A stretch of 64,000 nucleotides of DNA, taken from contig NZ_FNJV01000009.1 of assembly GCF_900103125.1 (NCBI RefSeq), positions 1 through 64,000 of the forward strand, read 5' to 3'. The translations under genes were made by a program, and so were the position numbers. This document shows positions 33,669 to 43,365 of the stretch, one piece after another. The notes beneath the pieces were generated by a model. It made no database searches. It saw only the letters and a program-made list of their open reading frames with translations, and was not told the origin of the DNA. The DNA comes from Mucilaginibacter sp. OK268 (lineage in GTDB: Bacteria; Bacteroidota; Bacteroidia; Sphingobacteriales; Sphingobacteriaceae). How positions within the stretch are numbered: the first letter of the stretch is position 1; each line of letters starts with the position of its first letter.

Positions 33669-35438
33669 TTAATATCCAGAGTTTTGTTTAAGTACAGGGC
33701 TACCACCACTTGCACTTAAGTCAATTTGCCGTTGCGGAATAGGGTAGTAATCGTTTTTACCTTTAACATACTTTCCACTTCTAAGGTCAGTTGTCACGGT
33801 ATTTTGGTATTTAAAATAATTATTCAGCTCGGTATCGGCAATACCCCACCTAACCAGGTCAAAAAAGCGGTGGCCTTCCATGGCTAGCTCAATCTTACGC
33901 TCAAAGTAAATGGCTTTTAAAGCATACGCCTGGCTTGAAAATGCACCACCTGGATACGGGCTTACTTTATAATTAGCCGCTGGTATATTTGTAAAACCCT
34001 TGGTAGGATTTGCAGGATCTATGTAGGTATGTACAAAGCCAATTGGATTTGCCGCCCTGTTACGTACCTGGTTCACATAATCCTCTGCCTTGACCAAATT
34101 GCCCTGCTGAGCCTCAACTTCGGCAGCCATTAAAAGCACATCAGCAAAACGGATCACATTATAGTTAATGGCCGATCCTGGAGCCCAGGAGTGGTTATCT
34201 CCGTCGACGTCTTGTGTTCCATTCCAGTAAACATTTTTTATTGGCGAATAGGGGCCGGCATAGCTTTGGTCCCTTACCCATGAATCGCCGGGATGTACAC
34301 CCCAGTCAAGATATGGAATACCACGGCGGCCTGCTGTCCAATCCAAACGTGGGTCGATGTTACCCGCATCAGGTGTAAAATCTGCCGAAGATGGCAAATG
34401 CATATCATTTTTTATAGCGTGACTGTTGAAATCATCCAGGTAGGGCAAACCACTATTATCTGTACGGAAGTGATTTACCAGATCGGCAGATGGCTGATAA
34501 AAGCCGCAGCATGGAAATGGGCTGTTTGTGCCGTACGGAAAATTCAGCATGTCGCCATTATTGGCATTGGTAGGGCCGTCCGGGTCAACATTGGCTGCCA
34601 TTTGTATAGCAAACACAGCTTCTTTGGAGTTTTCAGTTTCCGGCGTAAAATTGTCATCAAACTTATCATTCAAGCCATATTTAAGACCATTTGAGGTCAC
34701 CCCATTCAAAATAACATCATCAAATACCGTTTTTGCCTGTAGGTATTTTTGCTCGTATAAATAGGTTTTTGCCAGGTAAGAGCCCGCGGCCCATTTATTT
34801 ACCATGCCAACGCTTGCTTGAGTAGCTGGTAGGTTTTTATAAGCAAAATCAAAGTCGGCTTCTATTTTTGCCCATACATCGATATTGTTGGGTTGATTAA
34901 AGTTAGTAGTAGTTTCGTCGATATAAGGTACATTCTTGAAGACCTTTCGCAGATCAAAATAGTAATGTCCTCTTAAAAAGCGAGCTTGCCCAATAATATT
35001 TGCCTTTTCCGCATCGGTAAGGGTGGTTACCTTGGCTACCACTTTTAAAACATTGTTAGCTCTTGAAATTCCTTCGTAATCAGCCTTCCATTTACTGTTG
35101 TAAAAAACGTTGGTAGGATCGCTATAAAATTGCATAATAGGCTCAATCTCAGATACGTCGCCCGCTATACTGCCTTTGTTGGCATCGCCGCCGGCCACAC
35201 CGCCTAAAACCCAGTTATCCGGTGAGGTTTCCCAGGGATTGCCGCCGCCGATGGCCGAAGTGCCTGCCATGCCGTCTAAAGCAGCATACGTGCCTATAAG
35301 AAGGCCATTAACGCCATCCTTTGTTTGAAGCAGCGGAGACTCCAAAGCTCCCAGAAGAGGCTTATCCAATGATTTTTTACATGAACTGATTGATACGGCA
35401 AGAGCCATACTTAAAGCGATATATATTTTTGTTCTCAT
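33669..35438 (-). CDS. SusD/RagB family outer-membrane glycan-binding lipoprotein
   Basis: A 589-residue SusD-like lipoprotein. The signal peptide ends in SISSCKKS, so the mature protein is lipid-anchored on the cell surface, where it forms the lid of the SusC transporter. TPR-like helices (GQARFLRGHYYFDLRKVF, WAAGSYLAKTYLYEQKYLQA) and the C-terminal RVRNRA-, ERKIELAMEGHRFFDLVRWG words are diagnostic. It follows susC by 22 bases. The ligand cannot be read; no glycoside hydrolase is nearby. Confidence 0.96.
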   Translation of the reverse strand: MRTKIYIALSMALAVSISSCKKSLDKPLLGALESPLLQTKDGVNGLLIGTYAALDGMAGTSAIGGGNPWETSPDNWVLGGVAGGDANKGSIAGDVSEIEPIMQFYSDPTNVFYNSKWKADYEGISRANNVLKVVAKVTTLTDAEKANIIGQARFLRGHYYFDLRKVFKNVPYIDETTTNFNQPNNIDVWAKIEADFDFAYKNLPATQASVGMVNKWAAGSYLAKTYLYEQKYLQAKTVFDDVILNGVTSNGLKYGLNDKFDDNFTPETENSKEAVFAIQMAANVDPDGPTNANNGDMLNFPYGTNSPFPCCGFYQPSADLVNHFRTDNSGLPYLDDFNSHAIKNDMHLPSSADFTPDAGNIDPRLDWTAGRRGIPYLDWGVHPGDSWVRDQSYAGPYSPIKNVYWNGTQDVDGDNHSWAPGSAINYNVIRFADVLLMAAEVEAQQGNLVKAEDYVNQVRNRAANPIGFVHTYIDPANPTKGFTNIPAANYKVSPYPGGAFSSQAYALKAIYFERKIELAMEGHRFFDLVRWGIADTELNNYFKYQNTVTTDLRSGKYVKGKNDYYPIPQRQIDLSASGGSPVLKQNSGY

Positions 35439-35460
35439 TGTAATCGTGCTTAATGATGAA

Positions 35461-38400
35461 TTATAACGTTAAACTAACACCAAATAAGAAGGTACGGGGA
35501 CTTGCATACGTGCCTTCGTCAATTCCGAAAGTGGTATGGCCCTGGCCGTCGGGCTGTCCCTGTAGTTCAGGATCGATGCCAGAATACCCGGTTATCGTAA
35601 ATAAGTTGGTGCCAGATACATATGCTCTTAATTTTTGAATGCCTAGTTTTTGAATGCCGTTTGGTGAAAAGGTATAGCCTATCTGCGCATTACGCAGGCG
35701 TACATACGAGCCGTTTTCAACAAAATAAGAGTTTGGCTGCGCGTTACTGCTAAATGAAGAGTTGACTTCCTGTATCGGCGCTTTAGCATTGTGATTTGTT
35801 GGCGTCCAGGAGTCATAAAGCGCTGTTTGGCTTTTTGCTGTTGTAAACGACGAATAAAAATCTCTCCAGCGCTTAACGTTGTTCCATATTTTGTTACCAA
35901 AAACACCATAAAATAAAGCGTTAAAATCAAAACCTGCATAGATGATCCCCAGGTTTAATCCCGAAGTGAATTTAGGGTTGGGGTTACCAATAAAAGTTCT
36001 GTCGGCATCCGTGATCTTGCCATCGCCATTAACATCTGCATATTTAAAACGACCAACTGCAACATCGGTTTGGTAGGTTGCATTAGGATCATTTGATGCC
36101 TTTTGAACTTTTGCATTAGCAGCATCTATTTCTTGCTGTGAATTCCAGAAGCCTGCTATTTGATAACCATAAAACTCGCCGTACGAATGTCCTACCTGAT
36201 TGCGCACAAAGCCTATGTCAAAACCTCTTGGGTTATCGCTATCAAAATAATTGGCATCATTGGATACTTTGGTTATTTTATTGCTAAAAGTAGTGATGTT
36301 GAAGGTGGCGTTAAACCCAACCTTATTTACCTTAAAGTTGGTAGCTACGCTGGCATCCAAACCGTCTGTTTTCATTTTGGCAATGTTTACAAACGGTGGT
36401 GCGCCGTTGCCGATAGTACCTAAAACTTCGGGATTGTACAACAGGTCGCGAATATCTTTACGGTAATAATCAACCGTAACAGTAATGGCGCTGTTTAATA
36501 TAGAAGCATCAAAGCCAATGTTGGTGTTGACGTCTTTTTCCCATTTAGCGTTCGGATTGCCAATTTGCGACTGATAAAAACCGGCCACAACATTATTGCC
36601 CCCATTAAGGGCATAATAAGACTGACCTACAGCGCTGCTAAAGGCATCAAACCTGTTTGACGAGGTGATGTTGAGCTGGTTGCCCATAATGCCGTATCCA
36701 CCGCGTATTTTTAAATCATTAAGCCACGTAGCCCCTTTCATAAAGTTTTCCTGAGATATCCTCCAACCCGCACTAAAGGCCGGGAACCAACCATATTGAT
36801 GAACTTGTGAGAAGTTGGAAGCTCCATCACGGCGAACGGTGGCATTGAAAAGGTACTTGCCGTCAAAAATATAATCGGCTCTGGCAAATAACGAAAACAG
36901 GGATGATTCACCGCGATAGCTGTAGTTACTCGCACTGCTTACGTTGCCTGTACTTAAGTCAACATAATTAGGATCGAAACTAAAATATCCTTGTCTTGCG
37001 CCTCCCAGGTTGCTGGAGTAGCTTTGGTTGGCTTCTGAACCTACGAGTAGTTTAATGTCGTGCTTTTTAATTGTTTTATGATAGGCTAAAGTATTGGTCC
37101 ATGTCCAGTTATAGTTGCTGTATGAATCCTCATTATATTGATTGGTTTGCGAATTCTCTACGTTTTCATATTGAGGATAGGTGAAGCTATGAGAGGCTCC
37201 CGAAGCGGTTTCGCCACCAAAGCTGGTGCGGATGGTGAAATCATTTAAAAAGTCGGCTTCTGCAAACACATTGCCAAATAACCTGTAAGCAAGTGATTTG
37301 TTATTCCGCGTACGTTGCTGCATAGCCACAGGGTTAAAGGCATCACCCAGGCCTGATCCGTTATCACCGGCATAATTACCCTTAATATCATATACCGGTA
37401 TGATGGTTTGCTCCCTGAACGCGTGAGCTATAACCGCATCGCCGCTATTATAGCTTACCTGCGGATTTTCAACTACAGAGTAAGCCAGATTTTCGCCGAT
37501 GCGCACATGTTTGTTGAAATTATGCTGACTGTTGGCACGAATGGTATATCGTTTTTCGTAGGTGTTGATCAAAGTACCTTGTTGGTTGAAATAGTTTAAT
37601 GAAAACAAATAGCTACCCTGTTCATTACCCGAGCTTACGGCCAGGTTATGGCTGGTCATAGGCGCTGTTTTAAATATTTCATGGTACCAGTCTGTCCCCG
37701 CTTTATTCGCTTTGGTGATGCGGTAAAAGCTATTATAATCGTCAGAGTTGGTATAATTAGGATTTACGTAGTACAAAGAAGGATCGGTAGATGGGGCTCC
37801 ATTTTTTGCACCAGCCGGTGAAATGTAATCAGGTAAAGTATAAGTTGAACCTGTACCATCTGGATTATACTGATCATCCTGAAAATCGGTAACGCCGGAA
37901 TTTGTTTGGGCCAGGTGTTTTAAGTCGGCCAGCTCCTGCGGGGTTAGCGTATGCCATACGTTGCCACCTTTGGGTACTTGCCTGCCGTAATAGGCATCAT
38001 ATTGTATAGTAACTTTGCCCTTACCTTTTCTGGTTGTAATGATAATTACACCGTTTGATGCACGTGCACCATATATAGAGGCCGAGCTGGCATCCTTTAG
38101 TATTTGAAAGCTCTCAATATCGTTAGGGTTAATAGTGCTGATATCCTGTGTTGGTATACCATCAACCACGTATAACGGATCATTATTACCAAATGAATTG
38201 AACCCTCGTATACGTACCTGGGGTTCGGCACCTGGCTGGCCCGATCCTATGATGGTAACACCGGATGCCTGTCCCTGCAACTGGCTATTTACCGATCCCG
38301 AAGCCTGTTTGTTCATGGCTTGTACATCAACTACAGCTACAGCACCCGTCAAATCCTTTTTTCTTTGTGTTGCGTACCCTACTACTACAACCTCGTTCAG

Positions 38401-39012
38401 CGACTTTGATTCCTCAGCCAGTGTAACATTGATGGAGGTTTTGCCATTAACGGATATTCGCTGAGTTGTAAAGCCCAGGAAGGTAAACTCCAGCGTACCA
38501 TTGGCATCGGGCAGGGTAAGGCTGTATTTGCCATTAACATCAGTTACCGTACCTAATGAACTGCCTGCCAGTTTAACACTTACTCCGGGTAGTGGGGTGC
38601 CACTTGCATCCTTCACTATGCCGGTTACGGTAACTGTTGCAATAACTTTACCATCTGCCGGTTTAATAATAATGATATCGTCAACCACCTGGAAAGTTAA
38701 TGGCTGGTTCTGAAGTACATTTTTCATCACCGTTTCGATGCTTGCGTCCTGTAACTCCACGTTTATCCTTTTATCGGCATTTACCTGGTCAAGCCTATAA
38801 AAAACAGTGTATTTACTGTTTTTTTCTATCTGCCTGAACATCTGTTTTACCGAGATATTATTAAGGTTAAAATTGTAAACGTTTTGTGAATAAACAGCAG
38901 CATGTATGTGCATTATGCCCGCAAAGAGCAAAACAGTAACAAGCTTCATAATTTTAATGGTTTTTTGCCATGCATGCACAGCCATTACAGGTTTTCTGTC
39001 AAAATTTATCAT
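35461..39012 (-). CDS. SusC/RagA TonB-dependent transporter with STN signalling domain
   Basis: A 1183-residue outer-membrane transporter. Order: signal region (to about 43), STN domain (FNLNNISVKQMFRQIEKNS..., about 47-118) that contacts an anti-sigma factor, carboxypeptidase-like domain (GIVKDASGTPLPGVSVKLAG, about 130-205), plug with VVVVGYATQRKKDLTGAV and VRIRGFNSFGNNDPLYVVDG, then the barrel. The STN domain, together with FecR and an ECF sigma gene just upstream, shows that substrate binding should be signalled across the envelope to activate the genes. It lies 171 bases beyond fecR and precedes susD by 22 bases. Confidence 0.96.
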   Translation of the reverse strand: MINFDRKPVMAVHAWQKTIKIMKLVTVLLFAGIMHIHAAVYSQNVYNFNLNNISVKQMFRQIEKNSKYTVFYRLDQVNADKRINVELQDASIETVMKNVLQNQPLTFQVVDDIIIIKPADGKVIATVTVTGIVKDASGTPLPGVSVKLAGSSLGTVTDVNGKYSLTLPDANGTLEFTFLGFTTQRISVNGKTSINVTLAEESKSLNEVVVVGYATQRKKDLTGAVAVVDVQAMNKQASGSVNSQLQGQASGVTIIGSGQPGAEPQVRIRGFNSFGNNDPLYVVDGIPTQDISTINPNDIESFQILKDASSASIYGARASNGVIIITTRKGKGKVTIQYDAYYGRQVPKGGNVWHTLTPQELADLKHLAQTNSGVTDFQDDQYNPDGTGSTYTLPDYISPAGAKNGAPSTDPSLYYVNPNYTNSDDYNSFYRITKANKAGTDWYHEIFKTAPMTSHNLAVSSGNEQGSYLFSLNYFNQQGTLINTYEKRYTIRANSQHNFNKHVRIGENLAYSVVENPQVSYNSGDAVIAHAFREQTIIPVYDIKGNYAGDNGSGLGDAFNPVAMQQRTRNNKSLAYRLFGNVFAEADFLNDFTIRTSFGGETASGASHSFTYPQYENVENSQTNQYNEDSYSNYNWTWTNTLAYHKTIKKHDIKLLVGSEANQSYSSNLGGARQGYFSFDPNYVDLSTGNVSSASNYSYRGESSLFSLFARADYIFDGKYLFNATVRRDGASNFSQVHQYGWFPAFSAGWRISQENFMKGATWLNDLKIRGGYGIMGNQLNITSSNRFDAFSSAVGQSYYALNGGNNVVAGFYQSQIGNPNAKWEKDVNTNIGFDASILNSAITVTVDYYRKDIRDLLYNPEVLGTIGNGAPPFVNIAKMKTDGLDASVATNFKVNKVGFNATFNITTFSNKITKVSNDANYFDSDNPRGFDIGFVRNQVGHSYGEFYGYQIAGFWNSQQEIDAANAKVQKASNDPNATYQTDVAVGRFKYADVNGDGKITDADRTFIGNPNPKFTSGLNLGIIYAGFDFNALFYGVFGNKIWNNVKRWRDFYSSFTTAKSQTALYDSWTPTNHNAKAPIQEVNSSFSSNAQPNSYFVENGSYVRLRNAQIGYTFSPNGIQKLGIQKLRAYVSGTNLFTITGYSGIDPELQGQPDGQGHTTFGIDEGTYASPRTFLFGVSLTL

Positions 39013-39086
39013 AAATTTGTGTTTGTTAATTAGTTAATACAATGCTTCCCCAAGCGTAGGGTATTAGCTATTAATTTTTTACATAG

Positions 39087-39116
39087 CCCGGAGTGTTAGC
39101 GCACACCGGGTTTTTT
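39087..39116 (+). terminator. Plus-strand terminator-like hairpin between susC and fecR
   Basis: CCCGG-A-GTG, loop TTAGCG, CAC-A-CCGGG, then six T (39087-39116). The T-run is on the plus strand, opposite to the flanking genes, so it would stop antisense transcription or fold in the leader of susC on the minus strand. Confidence 0.6.
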
Positions 39117-39183
39117 ATTGAAAGGAGGGAGGAGTTATTTTTTTGCCATACGTGCTTTTTTAATGGTTTATATTTTATTTTGA

Positions 39184-40242
39184 TTAGTTGGTGTTTTTAG
39201 TGATGGTTACGGTATTGCCGGTTATGGTATAATCAATGTCTGTATTCCCTTTTATTAAGCTCAATACCTTATCAATAGTGGCTATATTTTTGAAGCTTCC
39301 AGAGTACCTTAAATTTTGCAGCCCGGCATCGTTCATGATTATTTTTACATTGTACCGGCGTTCCAGTACTTTGGATATTTCATCGAGCGTGTTGCCGTCA
39401 AATACAAGCAGATCTGCTTTCCAACCATCGTACTTATCCATCTTGGCCGAGTCGACCTGTAAAACCTGTATCTCGTTCAGATCTTTGGTAGTTTGATCAT
39501 CTGGTTTATAAGTGTATTTTTCTTTCTGCTGTTGATAATATATACGCAATACTTGCCGTGGTTTAACATATATGCGGCTCATTTCACGGGTATTATTATT
39601 AATATTACCCTCAACAGAAACCTCACCTTTTATAACGGTTGTTTCAAAGAAAGAATCGTTAGGATATGACTTCAAATTAAACTTGGTGCCAATATCCCTA
39701 ATGGTATAGTTTTTTGTATTCACAATAAACGGAACGGTTTTTTTGCCCGGCGCTATTTCAAAAAATGCTTCGCCTTCCAGGTACACCGTGCGGTTTGTTT
39801 TACCAAAATCGGTATTGTAGTTCAACTTACTGCCAGCGTTTAACCAAACAAGTGTGCCGTCTGTTAAAATTATTTTTTTAATACCTCCGTTATTAACTGA
39901 TACCAGCCTGATGCTCTGCACATTTTTTGAATAATGCTTTATTAATAAAATAGATAGTACACTAAATAGCGCTACAATAGCTGCTACCTTACTCCATTTA
40001 TATAATTGCCTGTATTTTGTTTCCTGCGGTATTGCCGGTAAAAATTTTTGAAACGCTTTCTCCTCGTCAACAATCCCGGGTTTCAAATACAGCATGTTTT
40101 GCCAGGTTTCATATAGCTGGGCAAAGTACTGCTCATTTTCCGGATGCGATTTTACCCACTCCCTTACCCGGTCTGTTTCCTGCTCGTCAGCCTCTCGGGT
40201 AATATACTTTACTAATAATAGTTTTATCTCTTCGTTATCCAT
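39184..40242 (-). CDS. FecR family anti-sigma factor
   Basis: A 352-residue single-pass inner-membrane protein. The N-terminal cytoplasmic part (VREWVKSHPENEQYFAQLYETW) binds the sigma factor; a membrane helix (VAAIVALFSVLSILLIKHY) lies near residue 90; the FecR domain (LTDGTLVWLNAGSKLNYN, GEAFFEI) and a C-terminal DUF4974-type domain (LDEISKVLERRYNVKI) are periplasmic. It should receive the signal from the STN domain of SusC and release the sigma factor encoded divergently at 40486. Confidence 0.95.
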   Translation of the reverse strand: MDNEEIKLLLVKYITREADEQETDRVREWVKSHPENEQYFAQLYETWQNMLYLKPGIVDEEKAFQKFLPAIPQETKYRQLYKWSKVAAIVALFSVLSILLIKHYSKNVQSIRLVSVNNGGIKKIILTDGTLVWLNAGSKLNYNTDFGKTNRTVYLEGEAFFEIAPGKKTVPFIVNTKNYTIRDIGTKFNLKSYPNDSFFETTVIKGEVSVEGNINNNTREMSRIYVKPRQVLRIYYQQQKEKYTYKPDDQTTKDLNEIQVLQVDSAKMDKYDGWKADLLVFDGNTLDEISKVLERRYNVKIIMNDAGLQNLRYSGSFKNIATIDKVLSLIKGNTDIDYTITGNTVTITKNTN

Positions 40243-40485
40243 TCTTATTATACCAACAAGACAATTAAGAAAGGGCTTACCCTCAAAGACTTTTAAAATA
40301 TTTTTTACAAATATTCGGTAACGAGCTTTAAAACCCCGAATTAATTGTGTTTATATTACACTATGCAGAATGTTTTATAATTACTTTATCATTATTTCCA
40401 TATTAAATTTGAAACATTTAAATTTTTTTATCTAACTTGTTAAAGTTTTTTAAAAAGTGCTTCATTTTGATCGAACTATGAATAA

Positions 40486-41052
40486 ATGATTACTAAAAGC
40501 GACGAAATACTCATTACCAAACTTACGCAGGGCGATACAAGGGCATTTGAGGCTTTATTTAAGCTTTATTATACCCGACTTACGCTTTTTTGCAACCGTT
40601 TTGTTAATGATCTCTCCATTTCTGAAGAAATTGTTGCTGATGTTTTTACCCTTTTATGGGAAAAAGGTCATGAGGTTACTTTTTCAAGCTCCGTAGGCTC
40701 GTATTTATTTAAAATGGTGCAAAACCGGAGCCTGAATTATTTAAAACATCAAAAAATTGAGAATTTATATGTGGCTTACCTGGAAAAGAATAATCTTTTT
40801 GATGAGGTACGCAACACCGTAGAAAGCGGATACGAAGAAAAAGAATTAACCCTCCAAATTAACGCGGCTATCAATACCCTGCCCGAAAAGTGCCGTGAAA
40901 TTTTTGTGATGAGCCGTTTTAGCGATATGAAATATAAAGAGATCGCTAGTAAGCTCAATATCTCACCAAAAACTGTTGAGCGCCAGGTGGGCATCGCACT
41001 CGAAAAACTGCGGCAAACCTTAAAACATGTCACCTACATGCTTTTTCTGTAA
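40486..41052 (+). CDS. ECF RNA polymerase sigma-70 factor
   Basis: A 188-residue ECF sigma factor with region 2 (FEALFKLYYTRLTLFCNRFV, DVFTLLWEKG) and region 4 (LPEKCREIFVMSRFSDMKYK, IASKLNISPKTVERQV). It is divergent from fecR across a 243-base AT-rich spacer. In Bacteroidota such sigma/FecR/SusC sets switch on the transporter operon when its glycan is bound. A short ATG at 40478 opens only a three-codon frame, so 40486 is the start. Confidence 0.95.
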   Translation: MITKSDEILITKLTQGDTRAFEALFKLYYTRLTLFCNRFVNDLSISEEIVADVFTLLWEKGHEVTFSSSVGSYLFKMVQNRSLNYLKHQKIENLYVAYLEKNNLFDEVRNTVESGYEEKELTLQINAAINTLPEKCREIFVMSRFSDMKYKEIASKLNISPKTVERQVGIALEKLRQTLKHVTYMLFL

Positions 41053-41149
41053 AGCACTCCAAATATTTTATAAAAAGTAAATCTTTATTGGGTATTTGAT
41101 CGTAAAAATAGTGCTGTTACGTAACCCCCTTTTGTAACTGAGTATAAGT

Positions 41150-42001
41150 ATGCGAATAAAGCTGTTGTTCATATTAACAGGTATGTTGTTAGCTGAATTT
41201 GGTTATTACTTGTATAAAAGATATTCTTTTGAGCCAAGGCATGTATCCCGGCATGAAGTAAAGCACAGAAATAAAGTACTCCGGGTAGGTATTATCGGCG
41301 ATAGTTGGGCCAGCGGAACCACGCTTGATACTATCATTAGCGATGAGTTTTTAAAACATGGTTTAAAAACCGAGATCATTTCATTTGGCGAACCCGAGGC
41401 CAAAACAAAACAGATCTATGACAACCTTTACGCAAGTCCGGGTTCACCATACTCCAGTAGCGAGATATTACACCACAATCTTGATTATTGTATTATTCTG
41501 GCCGGTACAAGCGACGCCGCCGGCGAGATGGGGGCTGAATTTTACGCTTATTACTGCTCGCTCATTATAGGCGATTTACTAAAAAATAACATAGAACCTG
41601 TTTTTGTGACCATGCCCGACTTTGGTTTTAAAGAAACGACCGATAGTCTTGATCTGCTGCAAAAAGCCCGCAATGAAGTGGCCTCTTTGATTATTGATAA
41701 CGGCAGTACCGGCAACCTTGATGATTACCGAAAACAGGTTAATCAATTATTAAAAGACACCCATCTACAGGATTCAACCATAGTGGTGCCTTTTAACATG
41801 GTGTGTGATAATTATGAAAAGCATAAGATGCTGTATCGTAACAGCGGTCATCTTTCAACAGCTGGGAAGCAAAAAATGGGGAAATTGATAGTGCAATATA
41901 TTTTGGATCAACTCCATCGGAGTAATTTGCCGATACCAATGGTTAACCGGAGTGTAGTAATCTCCAAACCGAGAACAATTATCATTCCTTCAGGAAGTTA
42001 G
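41150..42001 (+). CDS. SGNH/GDSL-type hydrolase-like membrane-anchored protein
   Basis: A 283-residue protein with an N-terminal membrane anchor (IKLLFILTGMLLAEFGYYLY) and an SGNH-like fold: block I VGIIGDSWASG with the nucleophile serine, block III ILAGTSDAAGEMG and a late HLSTAGKQKMG with a candidate catalytic histidine (NSGHLS). The usual DxxH is replaced by NxxH-like spacing, so activity is uncertain. It faces the periplasm. The last 12 bases overlap the stop end of the convergent gene at 41990. Confidence 0.7.
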   Translation: MRIKLLFILTGMLLAEFGYYLYKRYSFEPRHVSRHEVKHRNKVLRVGIIGDSWASGTTLDTIISDEFLKHGLKTEIISFGEPEAKTKQIYDNLYASPGSPYSSSEILHHNLDYCIILAGTSDAAGEMGAEFYAYYCSLIIGDLLKNNIEPVFVTMPDFGFKETTDSLDLLQKARNEVASLIIDNGSTGNLDDYRKQVNQLLKDTHLQDSTIVVPFNMVCDNYEKHKMLYRNSGHLSTAGKQKMGKLIVQYILDQLHRSNLPIPMVNRSVVISKPRTIIIPSGS

Positions 42002-42475
42002 AACCTCCAGTTTTTTGATATCGCGATAGCAGATATAAAGCGGTATAATACCAAAAATGCCAAAGCAACAATCAATACAACGCCAGTAAATGGGTATTCC
42101 CCGTATGGGGCCGGCGATGAAAGCCAGCGGAAACACCATAACACAGGCAATCATCCCGAACTGGATAACCCAGATATTTTTTACGGGATCTTTTAAGGGA
42201 CCGATAAAGACCATAGCTATGACCAGGTGACCAAATGCCAGCCAGTCGGTACCGTAGCTTAAATAAGGATAATTTTGATTAGTGGTTTTTACAGCCAGGT
42301 AAACTTTCACGATCCAGGGTTGCATAAAGGCAGGAAAAGCCTGGGTATGCGCTGCTAAAAAGGCCAGTTCTGTTTCGATCGGGAAGGCAGTTACCCCACT
42401 CAATACTAAGCCGATGATGAATATAATGATCCAGGTTTTTACCTTTTTGCGTAATTGCTGCTCGTGTTGAACCAT
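41990..42475 (-). CDS. Hypothetical membrane protein with four helices
   Basis: A 161-residue protein with about four hydrophobic helices (TWIIIFIIGLVLSGVTAF, LAFGHLVIAMVFIGPL, VIQFGMIACVMVFPLAFIAG, CFGIFGIIPLYICYRDI). The pattern is that of small Bacteroidota inner-membrane proteins of unknown function. It is convergent with the SGNH-like gene and overlaps it by 12 bases at the 3' ends. No neighbouring partner. Confidence 0.75.
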   Translation of the reverse strand: MVQHEQQLRKKVKTWIIIFIIGLVLSGVTAFPIETELAFLAAHTQAFPAFMQPWIVKVYLAVKTTNQNYPYLSYGTDWLAFGHLVIAMVFIGPLKDPVKNIWVIQFGMIACVMVFPLAFIAGPIRGIPIYWRCIDCCFGIFGIIPLYICYRDIKKLEVLTS

Positions 42476-42523
42476 GCAGTGAATGTAAAAAATAAAGCAA
42501 CAACTTTATAGGCCCAGAGTATA

Positions 42524-42620
42524 AGTCATGCCGAATTTATTTCGGCTTCCCATATGCCGGATATCCGACAGGTACGGTGTTTACTTTGCTTGTGGGGTGC
42601 TGAAACGAGTTCAGCATGAC
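42524..42620. repeat. Palindromic repeat, family M (tcatgccgaa)
   Basis: Left arm gtcatgccgaatttatttcg with its own small hairpin, right arm gaaacgagttcagcatgac. The same words flank 51769-51860 and 62828-62858. It fills the gap between two minus-strand genes. Confidence 0.7.
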
Positions 42621-42627
42621 CTGCTTT

Positions 42628-43302
42628 TTATTGCCCGCAATATTTTTTAATAAAGCTGTCGGCTTTATCGCTGCCTATATTGCGGATAAAGGTCCAGTCG
42701 GTACAGGCTCCGTCTTTATCGCCTTGTTTTAATTTCTGATTAGCCTGTTTCAACAGGTCGCTGATCAACTCGTCATCAAAACCCAGCTGTTTTTTTAAGG
42801 CCAGGATAGTAGGCTCTTTACTGGTATCGGCTTTGCCTTTATATTTATTGATATAGTAATTGGTAACAGCGTTTTCCAACTCCTGTCGGTTCTTATAATC
42901 GTCGATAGCGGCTTGCATATTTGCGGCATTATTCAGGTTGCCACAATTGGTTTGGGAAGGATCAAAACGGATAGGTTGTACCAGATTGGTATTCTCGTTA
43001 TAATCAGCAGGCACGGTCCAATGCCCCGATGTCAATTTAATAACCCGGAGGGCCTCATCGTCCAGGTCGATACCCAGGCCGCGCTGTACGCTGGCGCCGG
43101 TAACTTTACCGTTATGATCAAGCCTGAACGCTACATCAATAGTGCCCGAAATACAGTTTTTGCTGGAATATTCTGGATACACAATTTTAGCTTTTAAAAA
43201 ATCCATGAGCGCTCCCTGACCGCCCTTAAAAGCAGGCTGGGCAAAAGCCGCAAATGCGGCGGTTGTCATCAGCGAAACAAGTATAAACAAGCGTTTTACC
43301 AT
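42628..43302 (-). CDS. Secreted TonB C-terminal domain protein
   Basis: A 224-residue exported protein (signal peptide cleavage near AAFAQPAF). Residues 30-105 match a TonB C-terminal domain: YPEYSSKNCISGTIDVAFRL, HNGKVTGASVQRGLGIDLDD, EALRVIKLTSGHW. It lacks the membrane anchor of TonB, so it is not an energy transducer itself; such soluble forms are frequent in Bacteroidota and poorly understood. The last 100 residues are helical with two cysteines. Confidence 0.8.
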   Translation of the reverse strand: MVKRLFILVSLMTTAAFAAFAQPAFKGGQGALMDFLKAKIVYPEYSSKNCISGTIDVAFRLDHNGKVTGASVQRGLGIDLDDEALRVIKLTSGHWTVPADYNENTNLVQPIRFDPSQTNCGNLNNAANMQAAIDDYKNRQELENAVTNYYINKYKGKADTSKEPTILALKKQLGFDDELISDLLKQANQKLKQGDKDGACTDWTFIRNIGSDKADSFIKKYCGQ

Positions 43303-43365
43303 ATTATAAATATCGACAATAAAACGGATATAAAGTTTAATGTGAGAGCCGCTTTTATTTAGACG

